Shown in pieces: positions 16,213 through 24,681 of a stretch of DNA of 50,584 nucleotides. Numbering within the stretch: position 1 is the first letter of the stretch; every line of letters begins with the position of its first letter. Below the pieces are notes generated by a model. It was not told the origin of the DNA. It saw only the letters and a program-made list of their open reading frames with translations, and ran no database searches. The position numbers and the translations under genes were made by a program. Source of the stretch: an uncultured Bacteroidales bacterium (GTDB lineage Bacteria > Bacteroidota > Bacteroidia > Bacteroidales > Muribaculaceae); the NCBI GenBank assembly GCA_947644715.1, contig CANSAP010000015.1, positions 1-50,584 of the forward strand, read 5' to 3'.

Positions 16213-19077
16213 TCACTCTGCGCCGTAGCGTAGCTCCTGACCCTTACGCAGCACGGGGATACCCTCTTTCATCCAGCGGGGCATCGGGTCACCTTTCAGG
16301 TAATGGTCGAAGAATTCCTGAAGACGGTGAGTGATGTCTTTGCGGTTCTTGCGCGCACGGATGTTATGAGCCTCGCCGTTGTAGTTGAGCATCCAGACCG
16401 GTTTGCCCAGGCGGCGGAGAGCCATGAAGTATTCAATGCCCTGATACCAAGGCACTGCGCCATCATCGTCATTATGCATGATGAGCAGCGGAGTCTGCAC
16501 ACGGTCAGCCTTGAACAGCGGTGAGTTGGCAATGTATAGTTCGGGCGCATCCCAAAGATTGCGGCCTATGCGGCTTTGTCCCACCTCGTATTGGGCCTGA
16601 CGGGAATCGCCGGTACCCCAACGGATGCCGCCGAAGGCGGAGGTCATGTTGCTGACCGGAGCGCCGGAGCCTGCGCAGGCAAACATATCGGTGCGGGTGA
16701 TGAGGTAAGCTGTCTGATAGCCACCCCAGCTTTGACCGTCGATACCGATATGGTCGCGGTCAATCCAAGGGTAGCGGGCGCACAGGTCATCCACGCCACT
16801 GCAAATATAGTTGTAGGCGCTTTCGCCCGGTATGCCGGTGTAGTAGTGCACGTCGGGCACAAAGACCACGTAGCCGCGGCTTACGTAGAAGGGATAATTC
16901 ACCCAGCTCCAGGAGGGTTCCATTGTGTAGTGGCGATAGAGCTCCTCGCTGTTGCGCTCATAGAAGACCACGAGCATCGGATACTTCTTATTCGGATCCA
17001 AGTCTTCAGGCACATAGAGCACACCCTCGGAGGGACGACCGTCGTAGGCATACCAATTTACCAACTGAGCCGTGCCCCAAGAGTATTCTTTCATCTGAGG
17101 ATTGGAGTCGCTCACCTTCTTGGCTGCGGCAAAGTTGCCGCCGGTGGCTACCCATACGTCGGGCGCCGTATTGAAGTTGGCTTTTACAAAGGCATAATTG
17201 TCAGCATCCTTGGCGCGGCGCAGCTGATAGTATTGCATCTCCTCCATCGTCTTTTGCTTGGGGAGGGTGGGAGCGCCAACGGTGAATGTGCCAAGCCCGT
17301 TCTTCTTGGTGGCATAGTCAAAGATGTCTACAATCACTACGTCACCCTTTGAGAAGAAGCGCTTCTCAGGATCTGTCTGGCGGTAGCGATAGCGAATACC
17401 GTTCTTGCGCCCCTCCCCCTTGGTGAGATTAACGGGAGGAGTTGCCCCGGTGGGGTCGAGGCTCCAGATGTCGTAGCGGTCATAAACGAGCATTGCTGCG
17501 TCACCCTCTGTCCATCCCATCAGTCCGTAGGGCTGGCGTTGCAGGGGGATATCCTGATCCTCATCCCAAAGCGGATAGGGAATGTCGGCATCAAGAATGC
17601 GGGCCGTGTCAGCGGCTATGTCATAGGCCATGAAATGGCGGTTGTCATACCAGAAGATGTATTTACCGGCCGGGCTTATTGAGGAACTTTCGATGGGAGC
17701 GGTTCCAGCTTTACGGCGTTCGCCGGTGGTTATGTTAACGGCATACAGATCTTCGGGAGCGGCATAATCCCATTGTTGAGAGATGATTGCATTGTTAGGG
17801 TCGCGCAGCAGAACCCAGTCTGCATCCCAGCGGTCAGCCGGTTCAACGCTTGCCAGCTCGCAATCCGTAATCAGCTGCTCTTTGCCGCCGGTAAGGTTGA
17901 TGACCACCGGGAGTGTATGTTCGCGAATCGCTTTGATTCCTTTCAGCTCCTGTGGAGGGGTCATGGGAGCATCCCAGCGCCAGATGTCGAGGTCGGGCTG
18001 CTCAAAGTCCACGATAGTAGTGTCGTCAGGAGCTATGTATCGGGCCACTCCTACAATCAGACGCTTGCCGTCATGCGAGAAGCGGGGTGTGGAGTATTGA
18101 TTCACGAACAATGAGTCGCCGGCCAATGCTGCGACCCGGGCACGCATGTCAGCCATTATGGAGTCGCGCTTGCTCTCGTCGGTGATGCGGGGAGGCATGA
18201 TGTGAGGCATACGGCCGTCATTCACTGTCTGAAGGACGTATTGACGCTGCGCCGCAGGGGTGGCAGCAGAAAGGTCAGCCAGATATGTGTCATACCGACG
18301 GGTGCCGGACTCAACACTGTCCATGGTGGCAGTGAAGGCTAATTGGGCGCCTGCTTCATCAAATACCGGTGAGCCATAATATTTCTGACCCTCCAGCAGC
18401 GTGATTCCAATCGTGTCAGGAAGATTGAAAAGGAGCATTTCGCTGCGAGAGAGGGAGTCACCGCTCCAAGGAGTAGTATGGGCTGCAAAGCGGTTACCCT
18501 GCTTGGAGAAGCCATAACCTTTCACCCAGGGAATTACTTTCATCTTTCCCGGAGTAGCGAGGTCACGCAGAACCAACGGATTGCCGGACTTCTTGTCTTT
18601 CAGCCCTTTAAGGGGAGCATAAACGGTGTCGCAGGAGGTGTAGGCAAGCCATGTGCCGGCTTTCTCAGGCACTTTGAAAGAAAGCACCTGCGGAATCTTT
18701 TCCACCTGCATGGTGCGGAGATTCACAATCGCCAGTGAGTCCTGCGGAGCGTCGAGATCTTTCTTCTTGTCAATCTTGGCTTGGCGGGTCTCAGAGTAGA
18801 AAGGCTTGATTTTGGCCACAAGCCAATCAGACCCCCCAAGGAACTTCGGGTCTGCGCCACGCTCCAGAGTAATCTCCTTGCCGTTGCGCAGATTGCGGAT
18901 GACGAGCTGAGCATCACCCTCCTGCGGCACGAGCGCAAAGGCTGCCCAAGTGCCGTCATTACTCAGAGAGTAGACGCGGGCTGCGCGCCATGAGTCAAAG
19001 TCCTCATGAGAGAGCTGCTTCTTTGCTTGCATGGAGAATCCCACTGCCAACGCAAGAATCAACGGTAGCTTTTTCAT
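16213..19077 (-). CDS. Secreted S9 family (prolyl oligopeptidase-type) serine peptidase
   Basis: A 954-aa exported peptidase. A short signal peptide covers about 1-18. The long N-terminal part (about 20-680) is the beta-propeller that screens substrates, and the C-terminal alpha/beta hydrolase domain has the triad Ser783 (GQSWGGY), Asp872 (NDDDGAVPW) and His904 (GEAHN). It probably cleaves oligopeptides in the periplasm or at the surface. It is longer than typical prolyl oligopeptidase (about 700 aa), as are many Bacteroidota S9 proteins. It is a single-gene unit: a hairpin lies just upstream and a bidirectional terminator follows. The exact specificity (dipeptidyl or acylaminoacyl) is not readable. 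Confidence 0.9.
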   Translation of the reverse strand: MKKLPLILALAVGFSMQAKKQLSHEDFDSWRAARVYSLSNDGTWAAFALVPQEGDAQLVIRNLRNGKEITLERGADPKFLGGSDWLVAKIKPFYSETRQAKIDKKKDLDAPQDSLAIVNLRTMQVEKIPQVLSFKVPEKAGTWLAYTSCDTVYAPLKGLKDKKSGNPLVLRDLATPGKMKVIPWVKGYGFSKQGNRFAAHTTPWSGDSLSRSEMLLFNLPDTIGITLLEGQKYYGSPVFDEAGAQLAFTATMDSVESGTRRYDTYLADLSAATPAAQRQYVLQTVNDGRMPHIMPPRITDESKRDSIMADMRARVAALAGDSLFVNQYSTPRFSHDGKRLIVGVARYIAPDDTTIVDFEQPDLDIWRWDAPMTPPQELKGIKAIREHTLPVVINLTGGKEQLITDCELASVEPADRWDADWVLLRDPNNAIISQQWDYAAPEDLYAVNITTGERRKAGTAPIESSSISPAGKYIFWYDNRHFMAYDIAADTARILDADIPYPLWDEDQDIPLQRQPYGLMGWTEGDAAMLVYDRYDIWSLDPTGATPPVNLTKGEGRKNGIRYRYRQTDPEKRFFSKGDVVIVDIFDYATKKNGLGTFTVGAPTLPKQKTMEEMQYYQLRRAKDADNYAFVKANFNTAPDVWVATGGNFAAAKKVSDSNPQMKEYSWGTAQLVNWYAYDGRPSEGVLYVPEDLDPNKKYPMLVVFYERNSEELYRHYTMEPSWSWVNYPFYVSRGYVVFVPDVHYYTGIPGESAYNYICSGVDDLCARYPWIDRDHIGIDGQSWGGYQTAYLITRTDMFACAGSGAPVSNMTSAFGGIRWGTGDSRQAQYEVGQSRIGRNLWDAPELYIANSPLFKADRVQTPLLIMHNDDDGAVPWYQGIEYFMALRRLGKPVWMLNYNGEAHNIRARKNRKDITHRLQEFFDHYLKGDPMPRWMKEGIPVLRKGQELRYGAE

Positions 19078-19099
19078 GGATGTATTTTTAAGGTGTTGG

Positions 19100-19138
19100 G
19101 AAGTGATTAATCGCGAAGAAAACGCAATTAATCACTTC
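19100..19138 (-). promoter_or_regulatory. Long hairpin between ribBA and the S9 peptidase gene
   Basis: GAAGTGATTAAT (19100-19111) and ATTAATCACTTC (19127-19138) form a perfect 12-bp stem that continues inward after one mismatch. It lies 29 nt after the ribBA stop and 23 nt before the peptidase ATG. It could terminate ribBA (a T7 run lies before the stem on the minus strand rather than after it), form a leader hairpin, or be an operator. Confidence 0.55.
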
Positions 19139-19167
19139 GTAAAAATTTTAGTAAAAAAACACTTCTG

Positions 19168-20382
19168 TCAATCGACTTTTTCAAGCTCGTGACCCATGCG
19201 CGATTTCTTTGTGTGCATGTAGAAACGATTGAAGTCGTTCGGCTCTATTTCCAGCGGCACGCGCTCCACGATTTTCAGTCCGTAGCCTTCGAGCCCGATG
19301 CGCTTCATCGGATTGTTGCTCATAAGGCGCATGTCGCGGATTCCGAGTGAACGCAGGATGTTGGCGCCCACTCCGTAGTCACGTTCGTCAGCCTTATGGC
19401 CAAGATGCAGATTGGCATCCACAGTGTCCATGCCCTCTTCCTGAAGCTTATAGGCACGAATCTTGTCCATGAGGCCTATGCCACGCCCCTCCTGGTTGAG
19501 ATAGACGATAGCACCGCGACCCTCTTTCTCAATCATTTGCATGGCTCGATGCAGCTGCTCGCCACATTCGCAGCGGGAGGAAGCGAAGATGTCGCCGGTC
19601 ATGCAGGAGGAGTGTACGCGCACGAGCACCGGTTCCGGCGTTGTGACGTCACCCTTTATGAGGGCGATGTGCTCCAACCCATTGCTCTTTTGGCGGAACG
19701 GGATGATGCGGAAATGACCATAGGCAGTGGGCAGATCAGCTTCCTCGCCCCGCTCCACCGTGCTCTCAATGCGTGAGCGATAGGCAATTAAGTCGGCTAT
19801 CGAGATGAGCTTCATGCCCCACTCATCTGCGCGGCGGCGGAGCTCGGGCAGACGAGCCATGGAGCCGTCGTCGCTCATAATCTCCATCAGAGCAGCGCAG
19901 GGTTGAAGGCCTGCCAGACGAGCGAGGTCAACAGAGGCTTCAGTGTGGCCGGCACGTTGCAGCACGCCGCGATCCTGAGCGTAGAGGGGATTGATGTGCC
20001 CCGGACGTCCGAAGTCTTCGGGACGGCTTGCAGGATCGGCCAAGGCACGAATTGTGGCGCAGCGATCCTGAATGGAGACACCGGTGCTGCATCCTTCGAG
20101 CTTATCGACAGTGACAGTGAAGGGGGTGCCCAATACACTGGTATTATCGTTGACTTGACGGGGAAGAGCCAATTGTTCTGCTCGACTCAGAGTGAGAGGA
20201 ACGCAGAGGACTCCTCGAGCATTCTTGAGCATGAAATTCACTTGCTCAGGAGTGATTTTTTCGGCGGCTACGATGATGTCGCCCTCGTTTTCGCGGTCTT
20301 CGTCATCAACCACGATGAGCATTTTGCCTTCGCGGAAGTCCGCAATGGCGTCTTCGATGGAATCGAGATGTATTTTATCCAT
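19168..20382 (-). CDS. ribBA: Bifunctional DHBP synthase / GTP cyclohydrolase II
   Basis: A 404-aa fusion that supplies both riboflavin precursors. Residues 1-200 are the 3,4-dihydroxy-2-butanone 4-phosphate synthase, with acidic DDEDREN at 26-32 and RAGHTEAS at 143-150. Residues about 205-404 are GTP cyclohydrolase II, with zinc ligands Cys260, Cys271 and Cys273 and the NQEGRGIGL active-site segment. Both halves look intact. No other rib gene is adjacent and I see no FMN riboswitch upstream. The tRNA-Pro promoter lies divergently about 160 bp away. Confidence 0.95.
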   Translation of the reverse strand: MDKIHLDSIEDAIADFREGKMLIVVDDEDRENEGDIIVAAEKITPEQVNFMLKNARGVLCVPLTLSRAEQLALPRQVNDNTSVLGTPFTVTVDKLEGCSTGVSIQDRCATIRALADPASRPEDFGRPGHINPLYAQDRGVLQRAGHTEASVDLARLAGLQPCAALMEIMSDDGSMARLPELRRRADEWGMKLISIADLIAYRSRIESTVERGEEADLPTAYGHFRIIPFRQKSNGLEHIALIKGDVTTPEPVLVRVHSSCMTGDIFASSRCECGEQLHRAMQMIEKEGRGAIVYLNQEGRGIGLMDKIRAYKLQEEGMDTVDANLHLGHKADERDYGVGANILRSLGIRDMRLMSNNPMKRIGLEGYGLKIVERVPLEIEPNDFNRFYMHTKKSRMGHELEKVD

Positions 20383-20544
20383 GGAATTGGAGGTTGGTCT
20401 TTGGTGTTTTGCGAGTGTATTTTTGCAGCGGCAAAGGTAGCAATTTTTCCTAAGATATCCAACCTTATAATGTGATGGATATGAATGTAAGCAATTGGGT
20501 CAGTATAGTCGTGGTGGATTTTAACGATTTCCGGCGGCTCGAGT

Positions 20545-20575
20545 TTTGTCATATGGTTTTTTTTGCCTAACTTTG
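20545..20575 (+). promoter_or_regulatory. Promoter of tRNA-Pro
   Basis: TTTG (20545-20548), a 19-bp spacer and TAACTTTG (20568-20575) match the Bacteroidota consensus exactly. The expected start is about 15 nt before the tRNA. Confidence 0.85.
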
Positions 20576-20593
20576 CAGAGTTAAAATAACACT

Positions 20594-20667
20594 CGGGGCG
20601 TAGCGCAGTCCGGTAGCGCACCTGGTTTGGGACCAGGGGGTCGCAGGTTCGAATCCTGTCACCCCGA
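20594..20667 (+). tRNA. tRNA-Pro (TGG)
   Basis: A 74-nt cloverleaf. CGGGGCG (20594-20600) faces CACCCCG (20660-20666) with one C-A mismatch in the acceptor. The anticodon stem CCTGG/CCAGG encloses TTTGGGA with anticodon TGG, and the T-loop is TTCGAAT. CCA is not encoded. The decayed integrase gene lies just downstream, so its 3' end is a likely attachment site. Confidence 0.95.
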
Positions 20668-20681
20668 CAATAATGTAAAGT

Positions 20682-20725
20682 GTTGATATTTAGGGTATTA
20701 GAACCTAATATCAACGCTGTTTTTT
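20682..20725 (+). terminator. Terminator of tRNA-Pro
   Basis: GTTGATATT (20682-20690) pairs with AATATCAAC (20707-20715), the stem extends inward with AGG/CCT, and a run of eight or more T residues follows. Confidence 0.85.
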
Positions 20726-20770
20726 TTGTGCTATATTAACTAATTTATCATAAAAAGATGGCCTAAAAAT

Positions 20771-20864
20771 GCCCGATTTTGGCCGATTTTGCCTAATTTT
20801 GCCTCAAATGTTTCAGCAATGTTTCAGCAAACACGATTTTTAACCGACCTATTTTGCTGAAACA
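20771..20864 (+). repeat. Helical-phase repeats before the integrase remnant
   Basis: Three ATTTTG-containing units recur about every 10-11 bp at 20771-20801. Two adjacent copies of TGTTTCAGCAA follow (20809-20819, 20820-20830), then the inverted copy TTTGCTGAAACA (20853-20864). Repeats phased with the helix and inverted copies beside an integrase gene resemble arm-type binding sites of a tyrosine recombinase. That role is inference. Confidence 0.6.
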
Positions 20865-20901
20865 AAATACAAATATAAACTAAATTACATAGTATTTAAC
20901 C

Positions 20902-21416
20902 ATGTTGAGGCTCAGTTTTTTTGTCGATGAACGTAGGAAAACGACCTTTGCCTGCGACTTATTCGCAATCGCAAAAAGGTGGAGTTTTCTCTACATCTGT
21001 ATGTAAGCCCTGAAGAGCTTCGACTTGTGCAAACGGGTATCAGCAATGGAGTGAGTGCTGCCGTGTTCAGGTATATCCGGGAGTGTACGTCACAGTGAGA
21101 AGCTTACTGTTTGGCAATACGTATGGTTGCTGACGACAAGGATTTGGCAACCATTAAGTTTGAGGTGCAGAAGATGCTTGGATTGCGCGGAGCAGTAACG
21201 CAAGGTTTGACAATCAAGACGGATAAAGAGGATTCGCGAAAAGCCAAATTACTGATTCCATACATGATTGAGCATGGCAAAAAAAAGTCAGCATCAACAT
21301 ATGATAGCATATGTTACACAGTCTCGGTTATGCGCAAATTTGATGCGAATGCTGACCAATTGACGTTTGAGGATTTGAATTATTCATGGCTCACTGATTG
21401 TGAGCTGTATCAGTAA
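20902..21416 (+). pseudogene. Decayed tyrosine recombinase (integrase), N-terminal part only
   Basis: The frame starting at 20902 reads MLRLSFFVDERR, the usual beginning of Bacteroidota tyrosine integrases, then goes out of frame near 20932-20950. The continuation in another frame reads LCLRLIRNRKKVEFSLHLYV, the typical next strand pair, and runs to an in-frame TGA at 21096-21098. The same frame then continues as an SAM-like core-binding domain ending LTFEDLNYSWLTDCELY at 21416. The catalytic domain with its Arg-His-Arg-Tyr residues is absent. So there is one frameshift, one stop and a 3' truncation. It lies 235 bp from tRNA-Pro, consistent with an element that once integrated there and was lost. 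Confidence 0.8.
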
Positions 21417-21430
21417 ACAGCTCTTTATAT

Positions 21431-21601
21431 ATGGATTTTGACGATTTTGAGAAATATGATTATTTTTTTGGTGAAGACGAAGGCAGTCGCCGAAATTGTC
21501 GTCGTTCATCCGGCGGCTCGGGTGGCGGCGGGAATGATGGGTGTTCGTCAGTTTTTGTGGTTGTCTTTATAGTGCTTCTGGCGTTGATGATGTTTTTGTA
21601 A
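21431..21601 (+). CDS. 56-aa small acidic membrane protein, family not recognised
   Basis: A short ORF, ATG at 21431 and TAA at 21599-21601. The N-terminus is acidic and aromatic (MDFDDFEKYDYFFGEDE). A basic Ser/Gly-rich linker (about 18-40) follows, then one hydrophobic C-terminal helix (about 41-56, VFVVVFIVLLALMMF). No signal peptide; it looks like a tail-anchored protein. It begins 15 nt after the integrase remnant ends and is followed by a strong terminator, so it may be leftover cargo of that element or a native small gene. I do not recognise the family. Clean reading frame and ordered composition support it as real. Confidence 0.6.
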   Translation: MDFDDFEKYDYFFGEDEGSRRNCRRSSGGSGGGGNDGCSSVFVVVFIVLLALMMFL

Positions 21602-21611
21602 GAAATGAATT

Positions 21612-21645
21612 ATGCGGGTGTCTTCGGTTGTGAAGGCACCCGCAT
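21612..21645. terminator. Terminator between the small membrane protein gene and rng
   Basis: ATGCGGGTG (21612-21620) and CACCCGCAT (21637-21645) form a 9-bp stem with further inner pairing CTTC/GAAG. It serves the convergent genes on both sides. Confidence 0.8.
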
Positions 21646-21664
21646 TAAGTTGGGGGAGGAGTAT

Positions 21665-23293
21665 TCAGTCTTGCTTTTCTTTTACTCGGTTCTTGGTTTT
21701 GTTTCGCGATTTCGTTTGTGAGGAGTTGATGTCTTTTTCTTCCTGAAGGTTGACTTCGTTGCCTTTTGCGTCAACTACTTTGTATTGGAGGTAGGCGAGG
21801 TCTTCGCTTGGAAGCACTTTGAATTTGCGGCCGTAGGCCATGCGCCATTTTGTGTAGATTGACACAAGTCCTTTTTTGATGTATGCGTCAACGAATGGAT
21901 GGACATACATTTTGAAGTCTTTGATTCCCATGGTTCCGGTAAGCCAGGAGAGTTTGTCTTGAAGCACGTCGGTGAAGAGGATTGAGGAGGGGACTTCACC
22001 TTTACCGTTGCAAGATGGGCATGACTCGGTGGTTGGAATATCCAGGGCCGGGCGCACGCGCTGGCGTGTGATTTGCATCAGGCCGAATTTGCTCAGTGGG
22101 AGGATGTTGTGACGTGCACGGTCGCCTGCCATGAGTTCCTTCATGTGGTCGAAGAGTTGCTGTCGGTGTTCGGCTTTATTCATGTCGATAAAGTCGATTA
22201 CGATTATTCCGCCCATGTCTCGGAGTCGGAGCTGACGTGCTATTTCGTCGGCTGCTTTGAGGTTTACATCGAGGGCGTTGGTTTCCTGGTCGTTGTTGGC
22301 TCGGGAGCGGTTGCCGCTGTTTACGTCTATAACGTGCAGGGCTTCGGTGTGCTCGATGATAATGTAGGCTCCGCTTTTGAAGGATACTGTTTTTCCGAAT
22401 GCGTTTTTAATCTGCCGCGTGATTCCGAAGTGGTCGAAGATAGGAATGTCTTTTGTGTAAAGCTTGACGATATCCTTTCTTTCGGGGGCAATGAGAGCTA
22501 CGTAGTTTTGAATTTGGGTGAATACATCGGCATGGTTGATGTATATGCTCTCGAAGGATGTGTTGAAGATGTCACGCAGGATGCTGACAGCGCGGGAGTC
22601 TTCTTCGTAGATTAGTGCGGGGGCTTCGCTGTTCTGGAGTTTTGAGATAGTTTCATCCCAGGTTTGCACGAGGTTACGCAGTTCAGAGTTTAGTTCTGCC
22701 ACTCGTTTACCTTCGGCGGAGGTGCGCACGATCACTCCGAATCCTTTTGGCTTGATGGAGCTGATGAGTTGCCTCAGACGGATTTTTTCTTCGGTGCTTT
22801 TAATTTTCTGGCTGATGCTGATTTTGTCGGCGAAAGGGATGAGAATCATGTACCGTCCGGTGAGGGAAAGTTCTGTGGTGAGTCTCGGTCCTTTGGATGA
22901 AATCGGTTCTTTGACAATCTGGACGAGCAGGTCTTGACCCGGCTTCAGTTGGTCAGCAATAGTGCCTTGTTTCGGTATGTCGGTTTCTCTCTTGAAATCG
23001 GCTATCTTGGGGACGTGTCGTTTGTCGGCGAGAGCTGCCTCAAGATATTTTGAATAAGTTGCGAATTGAGATCCAAGATCGAGGTAATGGAGAAAAGCGT
23101 CTTTTTCGTAGCCTACTTTTACGAAGGCGGCGTTAAGGCCGGGCATTAGTTTGTGTACTTTCGCGAGGTAAAGGTCGCCTACGGCGTAAGCGTTAGAGCG
23201 GCTTTCCTGTTGGAGTGACACGAGCCTGGAGTCTTCGAGAAGAGCAGTTGAAATCTCTTTTTCTCTTACGTCGACTATTAATTCGCTTTTCAT
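21665..23293 (-). CDS. rng: Ribonuclease G/E family endoribonuclease
   Basis: A 542-aa RNase of the Rne/Rng family, cutting single-stranded AU-rich RNA in rRNA maturation and mRNA decay. The start MKSELIVDVREKEISTALLED is typical. An S1 domain spans about 38-130. The catalytic Mg-binding aspartates lie in VIDVNSGNRS and IVIDFIDMN, and the zinc-link is CPSCNGKGEV. It lacks the long disordered C-terminal scaffold of RNase E. It is third in the unit HU - 29-aa protein - rng, preceded by a 183-nt spacer with four hairpins that could serve self-regulation. Confidence 0.95.
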   Translation of the reverse strand: MKSELIVDVREKEISTALLEDSRLVSLQQESRSNAYAVGDLYLAKVHKLMPGLNAAFVKVGYEKDAFLHYLDLGSQFATYSKYLEAALADKRHVPKIADFKRETDIPKQGTIADQLKPGQDLLVQIVKEPISSKGPRLTTELSLTGRYMILIPFADKISISQKIKSTEEKIRLRQLISSIKPKGFGVIVRTSAEGKRVAELNSELRNLVQTWDETISKLQNSEAPALIYEEDSRAVSILRDIFNTSFESIYINHADVFTQIQNYVALIAPERKDIVKLYTKDIPIFDHFGITRQIKNAFGKTVSFKSGAYIIIEHTEALHVIDVNSGNRSRANNDQETNALDVNLKAADEIARQLRLRDMGGIIVIDFIDMNKAEHRQQLFDHMKELMAGDRARHNILPLSKFGLMQITRQRVRPALDIPTTESCPSCNGKGEVPSSILFTDVLQDKLSWLTGTMGIKDFKMYVHPFVDAYIKKGLVSIYTKWRMAYGRKFKVLPSEDLAYLQYKVVDAKGNEVNLQEEKDINSSQTKSRNKTKNRVKEKQD

Positions 23294-23312
23294 AATTACG
23301 TCTCTACTGGTG

Positions 23313-23463
23313 ATAAGCCGTTAGAAATGGCTTATTCAGATAATTATATGAGCGTCAGTGGCATTGTGTCATGACGCTCTGATGAAGCATCCTCGCTCAG
23401 GATGCGTATAGACTGTTAAGCGGCGAGGATGGCGGGGAACCGTAAAGGATTCAGTTCCCCGCC
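23313..23463 (-). promoter_or_regulatory. Four consecutive stem-loops in the rng leader
   Basis: Stems, read on the minus strand: 23431-23440 with 23454-23463 (10 bp, perfect), 23387-23393 with 23399-23405 (7 bp), 23350-23357 with 23372-23379 (8 bp) and 23313-23319 with 23329-23335 (7 bp). They fill the gap between the 29-aa gene stop (23477) and the rng ATG (23293). RNase E genes elsewhere control their own level through 5' UTR hairpins; the same is plausible here but not shown. Confidence 0.6.
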
Positions 23464-23476
23464 GGCCTGCGCGTGC

Positions 23477-23566
23477 TTATTTTTTCTTATGACGATTCTT
23501 TCTCAGTCTTTTTTTGCGCTTGTGAGTAGCCATCTTGTGGCCTTTTCTTTTCTTTCCGTTGGGCAT
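23477..23566 (-). CDS. 29-aa basic AURKAIP1/COX24-domain (bS22/mS38-like) protein
   Basis: A tiny gene: ATG at 23566, stop TAA at 23477-23479. The product begins MPNGKKRKGHKMATHKRKKR and ends RLRKNRHKKK; over half the residues are Lys, Arg or His. It matches the AURKAIP1/COX24 family, relatives of mitochondrial mS38 and actinobacterial bS22, so it is probably a small-subunit ribosome component. It sits between HU and RNase G, an order seen in other Bacteroidota. No N-terminal signal or membrane segment. Confidence 0.85.
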   Translation of the reverse strand: MPNGKKRKGHKMATHKRKKRLRKNRHKKK

Positions 23567-23612
23567 ATTGATTGGTGTATTTGGTTGATTATTAATCTGT
23601 TGATTCTATTGT

Positions 23613-23885
23613 TTAGTGCACTTCGTCGATGAAAGTCTTTGCAGGCTTGAAGGCGGGCACTTTATGCTCGGGGATGATAATGGTGGTGTTCTTGGAGATG
23701 TTGCGGGCTGTCTTTTCCTTGCGGGTTTTTACGATAAAGGAGCCGAAGCCACGGAGGTACACGTTCTCACCATGAGCCATGGAGTCTTTCACAACGTCCA
23801 TGAACTTCTCTATGGTGGACAGCACGGCAGCTTTGTCCAAGCCTGTGCTACGTGAGATTTCGTTGACAATATCTGCTTTAGTCAT
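23613..23885 (-). CDS. HU/IHF-family DNA-binding protein
   Basis: A 90-aa nucleoid protein that bends DNA as a dimer. The N-terminal helices carry MTKADIVNEISRSTGLDKAA, and the beta-arm segment is VYLRGFGSFIVKTRKEKTARN followed by PEHKVPAFKPAKTF. Length is exactly that of HU. It begins the unit that continues with the 29-aa ribosomal protein and rng. Upstream, the minus-strand sequence GATATTTG at 23971-23978 resembles a -7 box with one mismatch; I see nothing else in 23886-24084. Confidence 0.95.
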   Translation of the reverse strand: MTKADIVNEISRSTGLDKAAVLSTIEKFMDVVKDSMAHGENVYLRGFGSFIVKTRKEKTARNISKNTTIIIPEHKVPAFKPAKTFIDEVH

Positions 23886-24084
23886 CTTTATAGTATGTTA
23901 TGTAGTGTAATCTATGAAATATAGTAGAAGTTTGCCAATCTCCAAGAGGGCATTTCTCAGTTTGGCACTGCAAATATCGTACTTTTTTTTGATATGAGCG
24001 CTATAATTGGCTAAAATTCTGCAATAAAGCGTAATGAATGAGGGCTTTGCGGGGTTGGAGTGACGAGGGGAGCGGGTGTGTCGT

Positions 24085-24681
24085 CTATGCTTCTGCGCTT
24101 ACGTAGTCAAGGTCGTTAAGTCTCTGAAGCAGAGCGGGTGAGTGGTCTTTGCGTATTTCCATGCTCATGCGGCACATGTTGTCAAATTCCTGCGACGTAA
24201 TTTTTATTCCGGGCTGTTTGGCCAGCTTCATTACTGAATTCATGGCTTCATAGGGGAATGTGACGGTCACGGTGGCCATGTCAAAGCGTTCTACTACCGA
24301 TGCGTTTTCAATTGCCAGGCGTGCGGCCTCTTTGTAAGCTGCTATCAGGCCGGGAGTGCCGAGCTTGATGCCGCCGAAGTAACGCACTACTATGATTATT
24401 ACATCGGTGAGGGTAGCGGAGTTTATCTGTCCGAGAATGGGGCGTCCGGCAGTGCCTGAGGGTTCGCCGTTGTCGGTCAGTTGCCACTCCTTGCGTTCGG
24501 GACCGAGCATGTAAGCCCAGCAGACGTGGCGCGAGTCGTGATACTTTGCTGTGTATTCCTTGACGAGAGCACGTGCCTGCTCCGCATTATTCACCGGATG
24601 GATGAAGGAGAGAAATCGGCTCATCTTCTCGGTGAATTTTGCGGAGGCAGGAGCTTCGATAGTTTTGTATTGATCAGCCAT
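24085..24681 (-). CDS. IMPACT/YigZ family protein
   Basis: A 198-aa protein with the UPF0029 (IMPACT) N-terminal domain (about 15-125) and a DUF1949 ferredoxin-like C-terminal domain (about 140-195). Conserved marks are KFTEKMSRFLSF, RHVCWAYMLG, DNGEPSGTAGRPIL and VVRYFGGIKLGTPGL. Family members are linked to translation or ribosome-related control, without a settled biochemical role. The ATG at 24681 (MADQYKTIEAP) was chosen; it overlaps the end of folC by 8 bp, so the two are co-transcribed. Confidence 0.9.
   Translation of the reverse strand: MADQYKTIEAPASAKFTEKMSRFLSFIHPVNNAEQARALVKEYTAKYHDSRHVCWAYMLGPERKEWQLTDNGEPSGTAGRPILGQINSATLTDVIIIVVRYFGGIKLGTPGLIAAYKEAARLAIENASVVERFDMATVTVTFPYEAMNSVMKLAKQPGIKITSQEFDNMCRMSMEIRKDHSPALLQRLNDLDYVSAEA

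Noticed and set aside
16576..17352. A 258-codon plus-strand frame opposite the S9 peptidase
   Set aside because: It covers the catalytic domain region of the intact peptidase gene and has no independent start signal.
20383..20544. Possible FMN riboswitch upstream of ribBA
   Set aside because: I could not find the conserved RFN-element blocks or the required multi-stem junction in this short gap.
20268..20714. A minus-strand frame running across tRNA-Pro, with RIRTCDPLVPNQVRYRTALR in its product
   Set aside because: This peptide is the well-known artefact of translating a tRNA-Pro gene in antisense; the cloverleaf and promoter show it is RNA.
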